Made by a program: the position numbers and the translations under genes. From Curtobacterium sp. Leaf261 (lineage in GTDB: Bacteria > Actinomycetota > Actinomycetes > Actinomycetales > Microbacteriaceae), in NCBI RefSeq assembly GCF_001422205.1, contig NZ_LMMJ01000007.1, positions 248,870 to 312,869 of the forward strand: a stretch of 64,000 bases of DNA, read 5' to 3'. The notes under the pieces are model-generated. The model did no database searches. It saw only the letters and a program-made list of their open reading frames with translations, and was not told where the DNA came from. Positions 17,162 to 26,607 of the stretch are shown here, piece after piece. Each line of letters starts with the position of its first letter. Within the stretch, counting starts at the first letter, position 1.

Positions 17162-18052
17162 CTACTCGGCGTCGCGGCGCGCTCTCGTCGTGAGCGCACG
17201 GGCGGCGAGGTCCTCGTCGGCGGGGTACCCGACCTCCACGAGCGTCAGGCCCTTCGCCGGTGCGACCTTGAACGCGCTCGTCCGGGCCTCGGCCACGCGG
17301 AGTTCCTCGAGCTGGGTCGGCGTGAGCTTGCCCTCGCCGACGCCGATCGCTCCGCCGACCATGGCCCGGACCATGCTGTGGCAGAACGCGTCGGCCTGGA
17401 GCGACGCCACGAGCACGCCGTCCGGCTCCCGGTGCCACCGGAACTCCTGGAGCGTGCGGATCGTCGTCGCACCCTCGCGGGGCTTGCAGAAGGATGCGAA
17501 GTCGTGCAGACCGAGGAGCGTCAGCGCACCGAGGGCCATGGCGCCGGCGTCGAGGTGCGCCGGGTACCAGAGCGTGTGTCCGCGGCGCAGGGGGTCCCGC
17601 GGTGCGTCGAGGTCGGCGACGCGGTACTCGTAGCGGCGCCACACCGGCGAGAAGCGGGCGTCGAAGCCCGGCGCGGCCTCGGTGATGCGCGTCACGACGA
17701 CGTCGCTGTCGAGGCCGGCGATGCCGTTCAGCCGCGCGAGCAGCGCATCCGACGGCGTCCGTGCCGGCCGGTGCGACGGACCACGGTGCGGCTTCGCGAG
17801 GCCGCCGAACTGCTCACGGGTGAGATCGACGTGCGCGACCTGCCCGGTGGCGTGCACGCCCGCGTCGGTCCGCCCGGCGACCGTCAGTCGAGGTGGAGGT
17901 CCGGTGCGTCGGAACACGGTGGCGAGGGCTTCCTCGAGCTCCCCCTGCACGGTGCGGAGCGTCGGCTGCCTCGCCCACCCCGCGAACCCGGCACCGTCGT
18001 AGGCGATGTCCAGACGGAGCCGGACGGTGTCGGACCCAACCATCTCGCTCAC
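17162..18052 (-). CDS. truA: tRNA pseudouridine(38-40) synthase
   Basis: 296 aa. It makes pseudouridine at positions 38, 39 and 40 of the tRNA anticodon arm. AGRTDAGVHATGQVAHVD carries the catalytic Asp. AYDGAGFAGWARQP at the N-terminus and FCHSMVRAMVG near the C-terminus are TruA motifs. I chose GTG at 18052, which has GGTAGG 8 bp upstream; ATG at 18043 is possible. In many bacteria truA follows rplQ, but here it lies 8 kb away among transport genes. An extra Pro/His/Arg-rich loop (KPHRGPSHRP) interrupts the domain. Confidence 0.94.
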   Translation of the reverse strand: MSEMVGSDTVRLRLDIAYDGAGFAGWARQPTLRTVQGELEEALATVFRRTGPPPRLTVAGRTDAGVHATGQVAHVDLTREQFGGLAKPHRGPSHRPARTPSDALLARLNGIAGLDSDVVVTRITEAAPGFDARFSPVWRRYEYRVADLDAPRDPLRRGHTLWYPAHLDAGAMALGALTLLGLHDFASFCKPREGATTIRTLQEFRWHREPDGVLVASLQADAFCHSMVRAMVGGAIGVGEGKLTPTQLEELRVAEARTSAFKVAPAKGLTLVEVGYPADEDLAARALTTRARRDAE

Positions 18053-18074
18053 GCGATCGAGCCTACCGATCTGA

Positions 18075-18091
18075 CACGTGCCTCCCGTCCG
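18075..18091. repeat. Palindromic intergenic element, half-site
   Basis: CACGTGCCTCCCGTCCG matches the right arm of the dispersed element. It sits in the 128-bp gap between divergent truA and the ABC exporter, so unlike most copies it is not beyond a stop codon. Two GTCAGTG direct repeats lie just to its right and could be an operator. Confidence 0.5.
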
Positions 18092-18180
18092 TGTCAGTGG
18101 CACGTCAGTGCCGCGTGAGCGGCACCGGACACCATCGACATCGACGCCGCCATCCGGACGGTGTCGATGAGAGGACACCC

Positions 18181-19176
18181 ATGAACGACGCACCGCTCGC
18201 GGTGGAGGCCACCGGCCTCGTCAAGACGTTCGGCCAGAACCGTGCGGTGGACGGCGTCGACCTCCGGGTCGAGGCCGGCACCGTGTACGGCGTGCTCGGA
18301 CCGAACGGCGCCGGCAAGACCACCACCATCTCCATGCTCGCCACGCTCCTGAAGCCCGACGCCGGGGAGGCGCGGATCTTCGGGCACGACGTCCGACACG
18401 ACGCGCAGGCCGTCCGCCGGCTCATCGGCGTGACCGGGCAGTACGCATCCGTCGACGAGACGCTCAGCGCGACCGAGAACCTCGTCATCTTCGCACGGCT
18501 CCTCGGACTCGGCCGGAAGGAGTCCAGGGCGAAAGCCACTGAGCTCCTCGAGCAGTTCGGCCTGACCGAGGCGGCGAAGCGCCCGCTCAAGGGCTTCTCG
18601 GGCGGCATGCGGCGACGCCTCGACCTCGCCGCGAGCCTCATCGCGCAGCCACCGTTGATCTTCCTCGACGAGCCCACCACGGGCCTCGACCCGCGGACCC
18701 GCGCGCAGATGTGGGACACGATCCGCGAGCTCGTGGCGACCGGGTCGACCGTGCTCCTCACGACGCAGTACCTCGACGAGGCGGACCAGCTCGCCGACCG
18801 GATCGCCGTCATCGACCGCGGCCGCGTGGTCGCCGAGGGCACCGGCGACGAGCTGAAGTCCTCGGTCGGCGTCTCGAGCCTGCAGCTCCGGATCACCGAC
18901 CCGGCCGGGATGCCCGATGCCGTCGACGCCGTCCGCCGAGTGCTCGGGGTCGACCCGGTCGTCTCCCCCGAGGGCGGCCGGATCACCGCACCGATGGCCG
19001 ATCCCGACCGCGTCACGGACCTGCTCGTGTCGTTCCGGCAGGCCGGCATCTCCCTGGCCGAGATGAGCGTGCAGAAGCCGACGCTCGACGAGGTCTTCCT
19101 CACCATCACCGGCAAGCCCGCGGCCGCGGACGACGCCTCCGCCGCAGAACGCGTCCTCGAAGGGGCCACCGCATGA
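18181..19176 (+). CDS. Drug-type ABC transporter ATP-binding protein (DrrA-like)
   Basis: 331 aa. Walker A is at 40-49 (GPNGAGKTTT), the signature is FSGGMRRRLDLA and Walker B is LIFLDEPTTGLDP. The C-terminal part ends in the SVQKPTLDEVFLTITG motif typical of DrrA/daunorubicin-resistance ATPases. GAGAGG lies 6 bp before the ATG. The stop overlaps the permease start by 4 bp. The pair likely exports a hydrophobic drug or lipid. No regulator is adjacent; the nearest, the SARP gene, converges from the other side. Confidence 0.93.
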   Translation: MNDAPLAVEATGLVKTFGQNRAVDGVDLRVEAGTVYGVLGPNGAGKTTTISMLATLLKPDAGEARIFGHDVRHDAQAVRRLIGVTGQYASVDETLSATENLVIFARLLGLGRKESRAKATELLEQFGLTEAAKRPLKGFSGGMRRRLDLAASLIAQPPLIFLDEPTTGLDPRTRAQMWDTIRELVATGSTVLLTTQYLDEADQLADRIAVIDRGRVVAEGTGDELKSSVGVSSLQLRITDPAGMPDAVDAVRRVLGVDPVVSPEGGRITAPMADPDRVTDLLVSFRQAGISLAEMSVQKPTLDEVFLTITGKPAAADDASAAERVLEGATA

Positions 19177-20003
19177 CCACGCTCATCGCACCCACAGCAC
19201 CCCGCACCAGCGCCACCCCGCGCGCCGGGGTCGGTCGCACCGGCATCGGGGCGACCGTCCGGCAGTCGCTCACCATGGCGTACCGGGGCCTGATCAAGGT
19301 CCGCCGCACACCGGAACAGCTGTTCGACGTGACGCTCATGCCGATCATCTTCACCGTGATGTTCACCTACATCTTCGGTGGTGCGATCGCCGGCGGAGTG
19401 GCCGCCTACCTGCCGATCATCATCCCCGGCATCCTCGTCCAGACGAACATCACGTCGTCGATCGTCACGGGTGTACAGCTCCGCGAGGACATGGACAAGG
19501 GCGTGTTCGACCGCTTCAAGTCCCTGCCGATCGCGCGGATCGCCCCGCTCGCCGGCGCACTGCTCGCGGACACCGTGCGCTACGCGATCGCGACGACCAT
19601 CACGTTCATCGTCGGCTTCTGCATGGGCCTCCGACCCGAGGGCGGCATCTGGTCGCTCGTGGCCGCGGGCGCCCTGGTGGTCGTGGTCGCGTGGGCGATC
19701 AGCTGGATCTTCGCGTTCTTCGGCGTCGTCGCACGCACGGCGTCGAGTGTCTCCGGCATCTCGAACATGGTGCTGTTCCCGCTGACGTTCCTGTCGAACG
19801 CGTTCGTCCCCGCGGACACCCTGCCGTCGTGGCTGCGGTGGTTCTCCGAGATCAACCCGATCTCGCACCTGATCACGGCGGTCCGTGAGCTCGTCAACCA
19901 CGGTGCCGTCGGCGGTGACCTCGTGGTCTCGCTCATCGGCGCCGCGGTCGTGGTCGCGGTGTTCGCCCCGCTCACGGTGCGTGCGTACATGCGGAAGGCC
20001 TGA
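19173..20003 (+). CDS. ABC-2 type exporter permease (DrrB-like)
   Basis: 276 aa with six hydrophobic segments. It has the ABC-2 core: an RTPEQLFDVTLMPIIF entry helix and an LPSWLRWFSEINPISHLI segment just before the last helices, as in DrrB. The ATG overlaps the ATPase gene (ATGA). It forms the membrane half of the exporter encoded with the previous gene. Confidence 0.93.
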   Translation: MTTLIAPTAPRTSATPRAGVGRTGIGATVRQSLTMAYRGLIKVRRTPEQLFDVTLMPIIFTVMFTYIFGGAIAGGVAAYLPIIIPGILVQTNITSSIVTGVQLREDMDKGVFDRFKSLPIARIAPLAGALLADTVRYAIATTITFIVGFCMGLRPEGGIWSLVAAGALVVVVAWAISWIFAFFGVVARTASSVSGISNMVLFPLTFLSNAFVPADTLPSWLRWFSEINPISHLITAVRELVNHGAVGGDLVVSLIGAAVVVAVFAPLTVRAYMRKA

Positions 20004-20029
20004 CGGGTCGCGTTCGGCGCGACCACCTG

Positions 20030-20075
20030 ACGGACTGGAGGGACGGTGCCAGCTGGCACCGTCCCTCCAGTCCGT
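20030..20075. repeat. Palindromic intergenic element (perfect copy)
   Basis: A perfect 46-bp inverted repeat: two 23-bp arms beginning ACGGACTGGAGGGACGG, with no loop beyond the centre AGCT. It sits between two convergent genes, 26 bp from one stop and 55 bp from the other, the place of a bidirectional terminator. Confidence 0.9.
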
Positions 20076-20129
20076 CGCGTGGTCCGCTCAGCGCGGCTCA
20101 GCGCGGCTCAGCGCGCCGGTCGTCGCGCC

Positions 20130-23100
20130 TCATCGCGGGATGCGGACGGCACCGAGCACGGCGGTGGCGGTCCGGAGGACATCGTCACGGGTCCCGCCCG
20201 CGCTGACGCGTTCGGCGGTTGCGAGCAGCGCATCGGCTGCCGGTTCGTCACCGTCGACGGCGAGCGACAGCACCAGCCGACGACGGAGCCTCGTGTGCGC
20301 CAGCACCGCGAAGTCCTGTCGCGACCCGAAGCGGCTCGCGGTCGCCCAGAGCGTCGCGACCACGTCCGGCTCGAGGTGTCCGGTCCGGGCGCCCCACACC
20401 GCGACGCCGAGGAGGCCGGTCGCGATCACCGGCAGGTCGAGGAACCACGGTCGGAGCCGGAGCATCACGATCGCGGAGACCCGGAGGTCCCGCGCGGTCC
20501 TCCGCGCCTCGTCCGGGTCGAGCGCGACGTCGCCGGCTGCGTGGACCTCGTCATCAGCGGCGAGGAGTGCGGCGCGGAGGAGCACCAGCCACTGCCACGA
20601 CTCCCGCCCGCGCTTCGGGATCGCGGCGACCGCCCGCCGGTACTCGGCGAGCCCGGAGACCTCGTCACCGTCCGCACGGAACGCCTCCGCGGTGATCGCG
20701 ATCGACAGCACGCTGATCTCCGCACGGTCCCCGTCGGGACGTCCGCTGTCCGCGCCGGGCATCGCGAGCTCTGCGGCACTCGCGCGCGCCGCGACCACGT
20801 CCCCGGTCGCCGCCTCGGCCAGCCCGACGAGCCAGCGGAGCTCCCGCATGTCGTCCTCGGCGCCGAACTGCTCGAGGCGGTGGCGCGCGACGACCGCCGA
20901 ACGGAGCGCGTCCGTCGGACGTCCGGTCTGGCCGAGCAGCTGCGTGATCGACACCGAGGCGGTCCCGGCCGTCCACGGGTCCACCAGCGCGTCCGCGAGG
21001 TCGTTCCCGCGCCGCGCGTACTCCAGGGCCGTGCCGACGTCGCCGTCGTTCTCAGCGAGGGGCGCGCTGATCGTGAGCGCCAGGCACGCCACCCGGGGGT
21101 CGCCGTCGGCGCGGAACCGCGCGAGGAGCACCGGGACGTCGTCCGGCCGCCCGAACGCGAGCATGAGCTGCAGCATCGCCTCGAGCAACGCGTCGTCCGC
21201 CGGTCCGTCCCGTCGGATCCGGCGGAGGGCGCTCACCGCGACGACCGTGGTCCTGACGCCGAGGAACGCGCTCGTCGCACCCGCGACGACGAGACCCATG
21301 ATCGTGGCGGTCCTGGCCTCCGGCGCGGGCCGCCCCGCCGCGACGACCCGGATGATCTCGGGCGCGGCCGCGGTCACCTCGGCGTGCGCGCCGCGCACCG
21401 ACCAGTACGAGCAGAGCGCAGCGAACACGACGGCGACGGTCGAGCGGTCCGCCGCGCGGATCGCCCAGCGGAGCAGCACCACGAGGGTCTCGGCCTCCCG
21501 GCGCACCTCGGCGAACGTCCGTAGCTGCGTCGAGGTCTGGAGCAGCAGGTTCCGGGGCGCCGCGAACGCCACGGCCCATCGGAGCATCGCGGCTCGGACC
21601 TCGTCGGTCCGGCCACGCTCGACGAGCTGGGTGGCACCGAACTCCCGGACGGTCTCGAGCAGCCGGTACCGGGGTGGTGCGCCGTCGAGCTCCTCGAGCT
21701 GGACGAGTGACTGCTCCACGAGGTCCGCGAGGTCGTCGAAGACGGTGTCGGCTCGTGCCGGGTCGCCGACCGCCTCCGCGGTGTCGATGTCGAACCCGTC
21801 CGGGAAGAGCGCGAGCCTCGTCAGCAGGTCCTGCGCACCCGGACCGAGCAGCCGCCAGCTCCACTCGATGACGGCGAGGAGGGAGCGGTGCCGCTCGGGC
21901 GCGCTCCGGTCCCCGCCACGGAGCAGGGCGAACCGGTCGTCGAGGCGCCGGGCGATCTCGTCGAGCCCCATCCCGCGGATCCGCGCCGCTGCCAGCTCGA
22001 TCGCGAGCGGCGAGCCGTCGAGTCGCGCGCAGATGCTCCGGACGGTGTCGACCGGGAGGGCTGCGCCGGGCCGCGCCGCCCGGGCGCGCTCGGTGAAGAG
22101 CCGGACGGCCGCGCCGTCCTGGTCGACGGGGAGCGGTGCGAGCGGTGCGACGGCCTCCCCTGCGATCGCGAGCGGGGCACGGGAGGTCGCGAGCACGCGG
22201 AGGTCGGGCAGCTCGGCGAGGAAGCCGGCGGTGAACTCCGCGACGTCCGCGACGATGTGCTCACAGTTGTCGAGGACGAGCAGCATCGGCCGCTGCCCGA
22301 TGATCCCGAGGACGCGTTCGCGGAGGTCCGCGGCCGCGCCCGGCCGGAGGGTGCGCCCGGCACGCGTGTCGATGCCGAGCAGTGCTCCGAGCGCCGGGAT
22401 GATGTCGGCACCCTCGGAGAGCGGAGCGAGCTCGATGACGACCACGGCCGTCTCGTCCGCCACGTCCGCGGCCACCTGCTGCGCGATCCGCGTCTTGCCG
22501 AGCCCGCCGGCACCGAGGACGGTCACGAGACGGTGCTCGGCGAGGAGGTCGTGCAGGTCCGCGAGATCCGCGTCCCGGCCGATGAGCGGGGTCGCCGCGA
22601 CGCGGATGCCCACCCGCCGTGCGCGCGTGCCGTCGGATCCACCGCGGCGGAGCAGGTCGGCGTTCATCCTGACCAGGTCGGCCGACGGGTCCGCGCCGAG
22701 CTCGTCGGCGAGTCGTGCCCGGTGCGCAGCGAACACCGCGAGCGCCTCGGCCGAACGCCCGGCAGCGTCGAGGGAGCGCATCCGCCCCGCGACGACCTCC
22801 TCGTCGATGGGGCGGCTGGTGGCCTCGACGGCCCACACCTGCGCGGCACCGTCCGCGTCGTCGCAGCCGAGCAGAGCGTCGGCACGGATGCGTCGGAGCG
22901 TCCGCCGTGCATCCTCGGCGCGCACGGACGCCTGCTCGGCGAGTTCGCCCTCGAGGTCGGCCCCCGGGTCGTCACGCCAGAGCCCCAGCGCGTCGTCGGT
23001 GAGCCCCATGGCCGTCCGCGGATCGCCGTGGTCGAGTGCGGTCCGGGCTCCGGGAACGGCGGCCTCCGCGCGGAGCAGGTCGATGCCGTCCGGTTCCACG

Positions 23101-23417
23101 GCGAGACGGTACCCGGTGTCCGTCGACACGACGAGTCCGTCCGCCAGGGTCCGACGGAGGCGCGACACGAGCGTCTGCAGGGCTGCTCTGGCAGCGCGCG
23201 GCGGCTCTTCGCCCCACAGCTCGTCGATGAGCGCAGTGGTCGTCATCGACCCGCCGCGCGCCAGCGCCAGCGCCACGAGGAACCCCCGGGACAGCGCTCC
23301 GGCGACCGGGACGAGCTCGCCCCGGCGGTCCTCGACGAGCACGGGCCCGAGCAGGGCGAGACGGAGCCCGACCGTCGGGGTCGGGATCCGTGTCGGTGTC
23401 GCGGTCCCGTCCGTCAC
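20130..23417 (-). CDS. SARP/AfsR-type transcriptional regulator (BTAD + NTPase + TPR-like)
   Basis: 1095 aa. An OmpR-like DNA-binding domain (about 17-108, with the SRLRRTL recognition part) is followed by a BTAD domain (about 113-255), an NB-ARC/AAA-type NTPase with P-loop GAGGLGKT at 302-309 and Walker B LLVLDNCE near 375, and about 500 residues of helical repeats. Such proteins activate secondary-metabolite or stress genes in response to a nucleotide-gated signal. No LuxR-type C-terminal HTH is seen. It is divergent from a lipoprotein gene with a 95-bp gap, so that gene is a possible target. Confidence 0.88.
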   Translation of the reverse strand: MTDGTATPTRIPTPTVGLRLALLGPVLVEDRRGELVPVAGALSRGFLVALALARGGSMTTTALIDELWGEEPPRAARAALQTLVSRLRRTLADGLVVSTDTGYRLAVEPDGIDLLRAEAAVPGARTALDHGDPRTAMGLTDDALGLWRDDPGADLEGELAEQASVRAEDARRTLRRIRADALLGCDDADGAAQVWAVEATSRPIDEEVVAGRMRSLDAAGRSAEALAVFAAHRARLADELGADPSADLVRMNADLLRRGGSDGTRARRVGIRVAATPLIGRDADLADLHDLLAEHRLVTVLGAGGLGKTRIAQQVAADVADETAVVVIELAPLSEGADIIPALGALLGIDTRAGRTLRPGAAADLRERVLGIIGQRPMLLVLDNCEHIVADVAEFTAGFLAELPDLRVLATSRAPLAIAGEAVAPLAPLPVDQDGAAVRLFTERARAARPGAALPVDTVRSICARLDGSPLAIELAAARIRGMGLDEIARRLDDRFALLRGGDRSAPERHRSLLAVIEWSWRLLGPGAQDLLTRLALFPDGFDIDTAEAVGDPARADTVFDDLADLVEQSLVQLEELDGAPPRYRLLETVREFGATQLVERGRTDEVRAAMLRWAVAFAAPRNLLLQTSTQLRTFAEVRREAETLVVLLRWAIRAADRSTVAVVFAALCSYWSVRGAHAEVTAAAPEIIRVVAAGRPAPEARTATIMGLVVAGATSAFLGVRTTVVAVSALRRIRRDGPADDALLEAMLQLMLAFGRPDDVPVLLARFRADGDPRVACLALTISAPLAENDGDVGTALEYARRGNDLADALVDPWTAGTASVSITQLLGQTGRPTDALRSAVVARHRLEQFGAEDDMRELRWLVGLAEAATGDVVAARASAAELAMPGADSGRPDGDRAEISVLSIAITAEAFRADGDEVSGLAEYRRAVAAIPKRGRESWQWLVLLRAALLAADDEVHAAGDVALDPDEARRTARDLRVSAIVMLRLRPWFLDLPVIATGLLGVAVWGARTGHLEPDVVATLWATASRFGSRQDFAVLAHTRLRRRLVLSLAVDGDEPAADALLATAERVSAGGTRDDVLRTATAVLGAVRIPR

Positions 23418-23512
23418 AGCCCGAGTCTACGAGGGGCGGGGACTCCGGAACCGTGATCGCATCGATGCCCCGGGACGCTGAACGGACCCACAGCGACGGC
23501 TACGATCCCGCC

Positions 23513-24661
23513 ATGGACATCTCGATGCGGGACCGGCGGGCGCGGACGGTCACGACGGGCGTGGTCGCGGCGATGCTCGTGGTCGGTCTCAGCGGATGCT
23601 CGTTGCTCGGCGTCGGTGGTCCGGCACCATCGTCGTCCCCGACGCCGACGTCGAGCCCCTCCACGACGGCAGCGACAGACGGGGTCCGGTTCACGGAGCG
23701 ACCGGACCAGGCCGGGATGCCCGCATGCACGAGTGTCCTGCCCGCCGGGCTCACCGCGCGGCTCGTCCCGGCGGTCGCGGACGACGACCTCCTCACGGAG
23801 CAGGAGCACATGGACCCGTCGGCCATGGCCGCTCCGGCTTCCGGCGGCCTCACGTGCAGCATCGACAACGGTGTCGCGGCGATGGACAGCGTGTACCCGG
23901 GCACGCAGGGCGACCCGATGCGGAACGCCGTCACCGCGACCGTGCTGCCGGACGCGTCGGAGGCACTCGACACCTTCCTCGGTCAGGACTCGTCGGGGTC
24001 CGGCCCGGTCTGGTGCGCAGCGACCGACGCCGCGCGGCTGCTCTGCCAGGCCGACGTGCACGCGGGGTCCGCCTGGCTGAGCGTCGGCCTCGAACGGGTC
24101 CAGGACGCGACCGACGTCACACCCGAGGGCATGCGGGACCGCTTCCAAGCGCTCGTCGCCCACGCCACGACCGCCGTGCAGGACTCACCGCTCGGGTCGG
24201 CCGAGGTCCCGCACGAGACCGGTGACCCGGGCCCGAGCACCTGCATCGCGACGCGCGTGGACACGGTCACCTCCACACCCCTCGTCGACACGAACGCCGG
24301 GACCGACTGGCACGACGACATCTCGTGGGTCGCACTCGAACGAGCCGGCGCCGACGTGTGCGACTTCCGCCCGGCATCCGAGCAGGGGTACGCCACGGTC
24401 GCTGCGCGCTACGGCACGCTCCCGAAGGGGTCGTGGGCCGTCCGTGCCCGGATCGAGGCGGGTCTCGTCGATGCGGCCGACCGGATCCAGCTCGACGGCC
24501 TCGGTGCGCACGACGCGGCGTTCCGGACCTGCGACGACACGCTCTGCACCGTCGACGTCGTGCACGGCGGGGACTGGACGCGGTACCTGCTCGCCACGTC
24601 GGTGGCGCCGGACACGAGTGCTGCGATCGAGAGCTGGGCGACGTCCTCGTTCGACCGGTGA
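23513..24661 (+). CDS. Putative lipoprotein, function unknown
   Basis: 382 aa. Lipobox LSGC places the lipidated Cys at residue 29, after an Arg-rich start and hydrophobic stretch. A Ser/Thr/Pro linker follows, then an extracellular part with several Cys (for example in GMPACTS, LTCSID, VWCAATD, LLCQAD), enough for a disulfide-stabilised fold, perhaps two similar halves as the Cys pattern recurs. I do not recognise a family. It is divergent from the SARP regulator. Confidence 0.8.
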   Translation: MDISMRDRRARTVTTGVVAAMLVVGLSGCSLLGVGGPAPSSSPTPTSSPSTTAATDGVRFTERPDQAGMPACTSVLPAGLTARLVPAVADDDLLTEQEHMDPSAMAAPASGGLTCSIDNGVAAMDSVYPGTQGDPMRNAVTATVLPDASEALDTFLGQDSSGSGPVWCAATDAARLLCQADVHAGSAWLSVGLERVQDATDVTPEGMRDRFQALVAHATTAVQDSPLGSAEVPHETGDPGPSTCIATRVDTVTSTPLVDTNAGTDWHDDISWVALERAGADVCDFRPASEQGYATVAARYGTLPKGSWAVRARIEAGLVDAADRIQLDGLGAHDAAFRTCDDTLCTVDVVHGGDWTRYLLATSVAPDTSAAIESWATSSFDR

Positions 24662-24687
24662 CCGACGGCGTCGTCGTCAGCGCGCCG

Positions 24688-25791
24688 TCAGGCCGTCGCG
24701 CGTCGCTCCGACTCGACGATCCCGCGGAGCGCCACCGTCGCCGCCGAGGTCAGCGTGACCTCCGACGGACGGTTCCGGTCCCCGGCGTCCATCGCCGACT
24801 CCACGACGCCGATGGCCTGCACCGCCTCGTGGTCGAGCGCGTCGGCCCCGTCTCCACGGACCACCGCCGCCACCGCGCGCACCGCCGCCGCCAACCGGTC
24901 CGCGTACTGCGGCGAGACCTGCCCGAACTGCCCGGACACCGGACCTGACCGCCCGACGATCTCCGTGAGGTCCGTCGTGTACCAGGCGGCACGCTCGAGC
25001 GCCCGGAAGCGTGCGGCGTCCGCGACGAGTCGGCGTCGGTTCCGCCCACGGATGGCCCTCGGGTTCGCGCGCTTGCTCTCCTCGGCGGCACCCAGCCGCT
25101 CCCGGACGTCGGCCATCTCGCGATCGAGTCGCTGCTGCCGCGCCACCCACCGCTCGGGTTCCGGAGTGTCGGAGCGGAGCGCATCGGCGAGGTCCTCGAG
25201 GTGTTCCGCGAGCACGTCGTTCGTCTCGGAGATCCGACGCTCGGCATCCCAGAAGTGCAGCGGCGGGAACACGGCGAAGTTCACGACGAGACCGATCGCG
25301 ACGCCGACGGCCATCTGGAGCACGTAGCCGAAGGAGAACCCCTCGGCGTGGGATCCACCCACGAGCAGCACGAGGACCGCGGCCGTCGGCGCCCAGCTCC
25401 CGCCCTCACCGAGGATGCGGAAGCCACCGATGAGCACGCCGATGCCCACGGCGATGCCGACCGCGACGAACCCCGGGTCTCCGAGCCACATGGTGATCCC
25501 GGCGATGACGATGCCGATCGCGATACCCGCGAGGGTCTGCACACCGCTGCGGATGCTCGACAGCAGGGTGGACTGCATCGCCACGACGGCACCGAGCGGC
25601 GCGTAGTAGGGGTAGTCCGCCGCGACACCCGGCATGTAGCGCGCTACGAGCCACGCGGCGACTGCAGCGACGGCGGCCTTCCCCGCGAGGAGGACCCGCG
25701 GCTGGGTGCCGGACGTCCGGCTCCAGCGCCAGATCTGCCGTCCGGCGGTGGTCACGGGTCCGAGTTGCACTGTGCTCCTGATCTGCGGCAC
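24688..25791 (-). CDS. FUSC/aromatic acid exporter-like membrane protein
   Basis: 367 aa. About six closely packed hydrophobic segments in residues 30-180, with YYAPLGAVVAMQSTLLSSIRSG, match the FUSC/ArAE N-terminal membrane domain. The C-terminal half is a charged, helical cytoplasmic domain ([22 protein letters not shown]). Family members export aromatic acids or other small acids. It converges with the lipoprotein gene after 26 bp. The substrate is unknown. Confidence 0.82.
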   Translation of the reverse strand: MPQIRSTVQLGPVTTAGRQIWRWSRTSGTQPRVLLAGKAAVAAVAAWLVARYMPGVAADYPYYAPLGAVVAMQSTLLSSIRSGVQTLAGIAIGIVIAGITMWLGDPGFVAVGIAVGIGVLIGGFRILGEGGSWAPTAAVLVLLVGGSHAEGFSFGYVLQMAVGVAIGLVVNFAVFPPLHFWDAERRISETNDVLAEHLEDLADALRSDTPEPERWVARQQRLDREMADVRERLGAAEESKRANPRAIRGRNRRRLVADAARFRALERAAWYTTDLTEIVGRSGPVSGQFGQVSPQYADRLAAAVRAVAAVVRGDGADALDHEAVQAIGVVESAMDAGDRNRPSEVTLTSAATVALRGIVESERRATA

Positions 25792-25885
25792 GCCCGTGGT
25801 CGGAACGAGCGGCCATGCGGTCGCGCGGTCGCGCGGTCGTCACGCGATTGAACGCATCGCGGTTGAGATGTCTACGTCGGGAATG

Positions 25886-25921
25886 CCGAAGGCCCCCGCA
25901 GCGGACTGCGAGGGCCTTCGG
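25886..25921 (-). terminator. Terminator of the alpha operon (after rplQ)
   Basis: CCGAAGGCCC (25886-25895) pairs perfectly with GGGCCTTCGG (25912-25921), and CGCAG/CTGCG pairs inside it, giving a 15-bp stem around CGGA. It starts 16 bp after the rplQ stop on the minus strand. No strong T-run follows, common in high-GC actinobacteria. Confidence 0.8.
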
Positions 25922-25936
25922 TGGTGGTGCTGCGTG

Positions 25937-26551
25937 TTACTTGTCGTCGCCCTTGGCGGCGGAGTCGCTCTTCGTGGCGGCGTCGTCCTCGACCTCGGTG
26001 GCAGCCTCGGTGGGCTCCTCCGCGGCGACGGGGGCAGACGTCTCCGTCGTGTCGTTCTCGGCCGACTCGGCAGCGGTCTCGTCGGCGTCCGTGGTCGCGT
26101 CGACCTCGGCGTCCGACTCGTCCGTCGTCGTGGCGACCGGCGCGGCAGCCGGAGCAGCCGAGCGACGGTTCACCGGGGCGGGCGTGCTCGAGACGGGCTC
26201 GAGGACGAGCTCGATCGAGGCGAGCGGTGCGTTGTCACCCTTGCGGAAGCCGAGCTTCGTGATGCGCGTGTAGCCACCCTGACGCTCCTCCATCTGGGGA
26301 GCGATCTCGGTGAACAGCGTGTGCACGACCGACTTGTCGCGGAGGATCGCGATCACGCGGCGGCGCGAGTGCAGGTCGCCACGCTTGCCGAAGGTCACGA
26401 GACGCTCGGCGTAGGGACGGAGGCGCTTGGCCTTCGTCTCGGTCGTGGTGATGCGGCCGTGCGTGAAGAGCGCGTTCGCGAGGTTGCTCAGGAGCAGGCG
26501 CTCGTGGGCGGGCCCGCCTCCGAGGCGGGGGCCCTTGGTGGGCTTGGGCAT
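25937..26551 (-). CDS. rplQ: 50S ribosomal protein L17 (bL17) with acidic C-terminal tail
   Basis: 204 aa against about 120-130 in E. coli. The L17 body (residues 1-118, [22 protein letters not shown] pattern) is normal. Residues from about 125 onward are a low-complexity Ala/Thr/Asp/Glu tail with a strong negative charge. Last gene of the S10-spc-alpha array, 56 bp after rpoA, followed by a terminator. Confidence 0.97.
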   Translation of the reverse strand: MPKPTKGPRLGGGPAHERLLLSNLANALFTHGRITTTETKAKRLRPYAERLVTFGKRGDLHSRRRVIAILRDKSVVHTLFTEIAPQMEERQGGYTRITKLGFRKGDNAPLASIELVLEPVSSTPAPVNRRSAAPAAAPVATTTDESDAEVDATTDADETAAESAENDTTETSAPVAAEEPTEAATEVEDDAATKSDSAAKGDDK

Positions 26552-26607
26552 GTCAGTTCTCCAGTGTTGGGAAGGTGGGTCACGCTACGTGCGCAGCGCA
26601 GCGGATG

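Noticed and set aside
19885-23481. 1198-codon plus-strand frame opposite the SARP regulator
   Set aside because: Ser/Arg/Ala-rich composition without motifs; the minus frame has a P-loop and BTAD domain.
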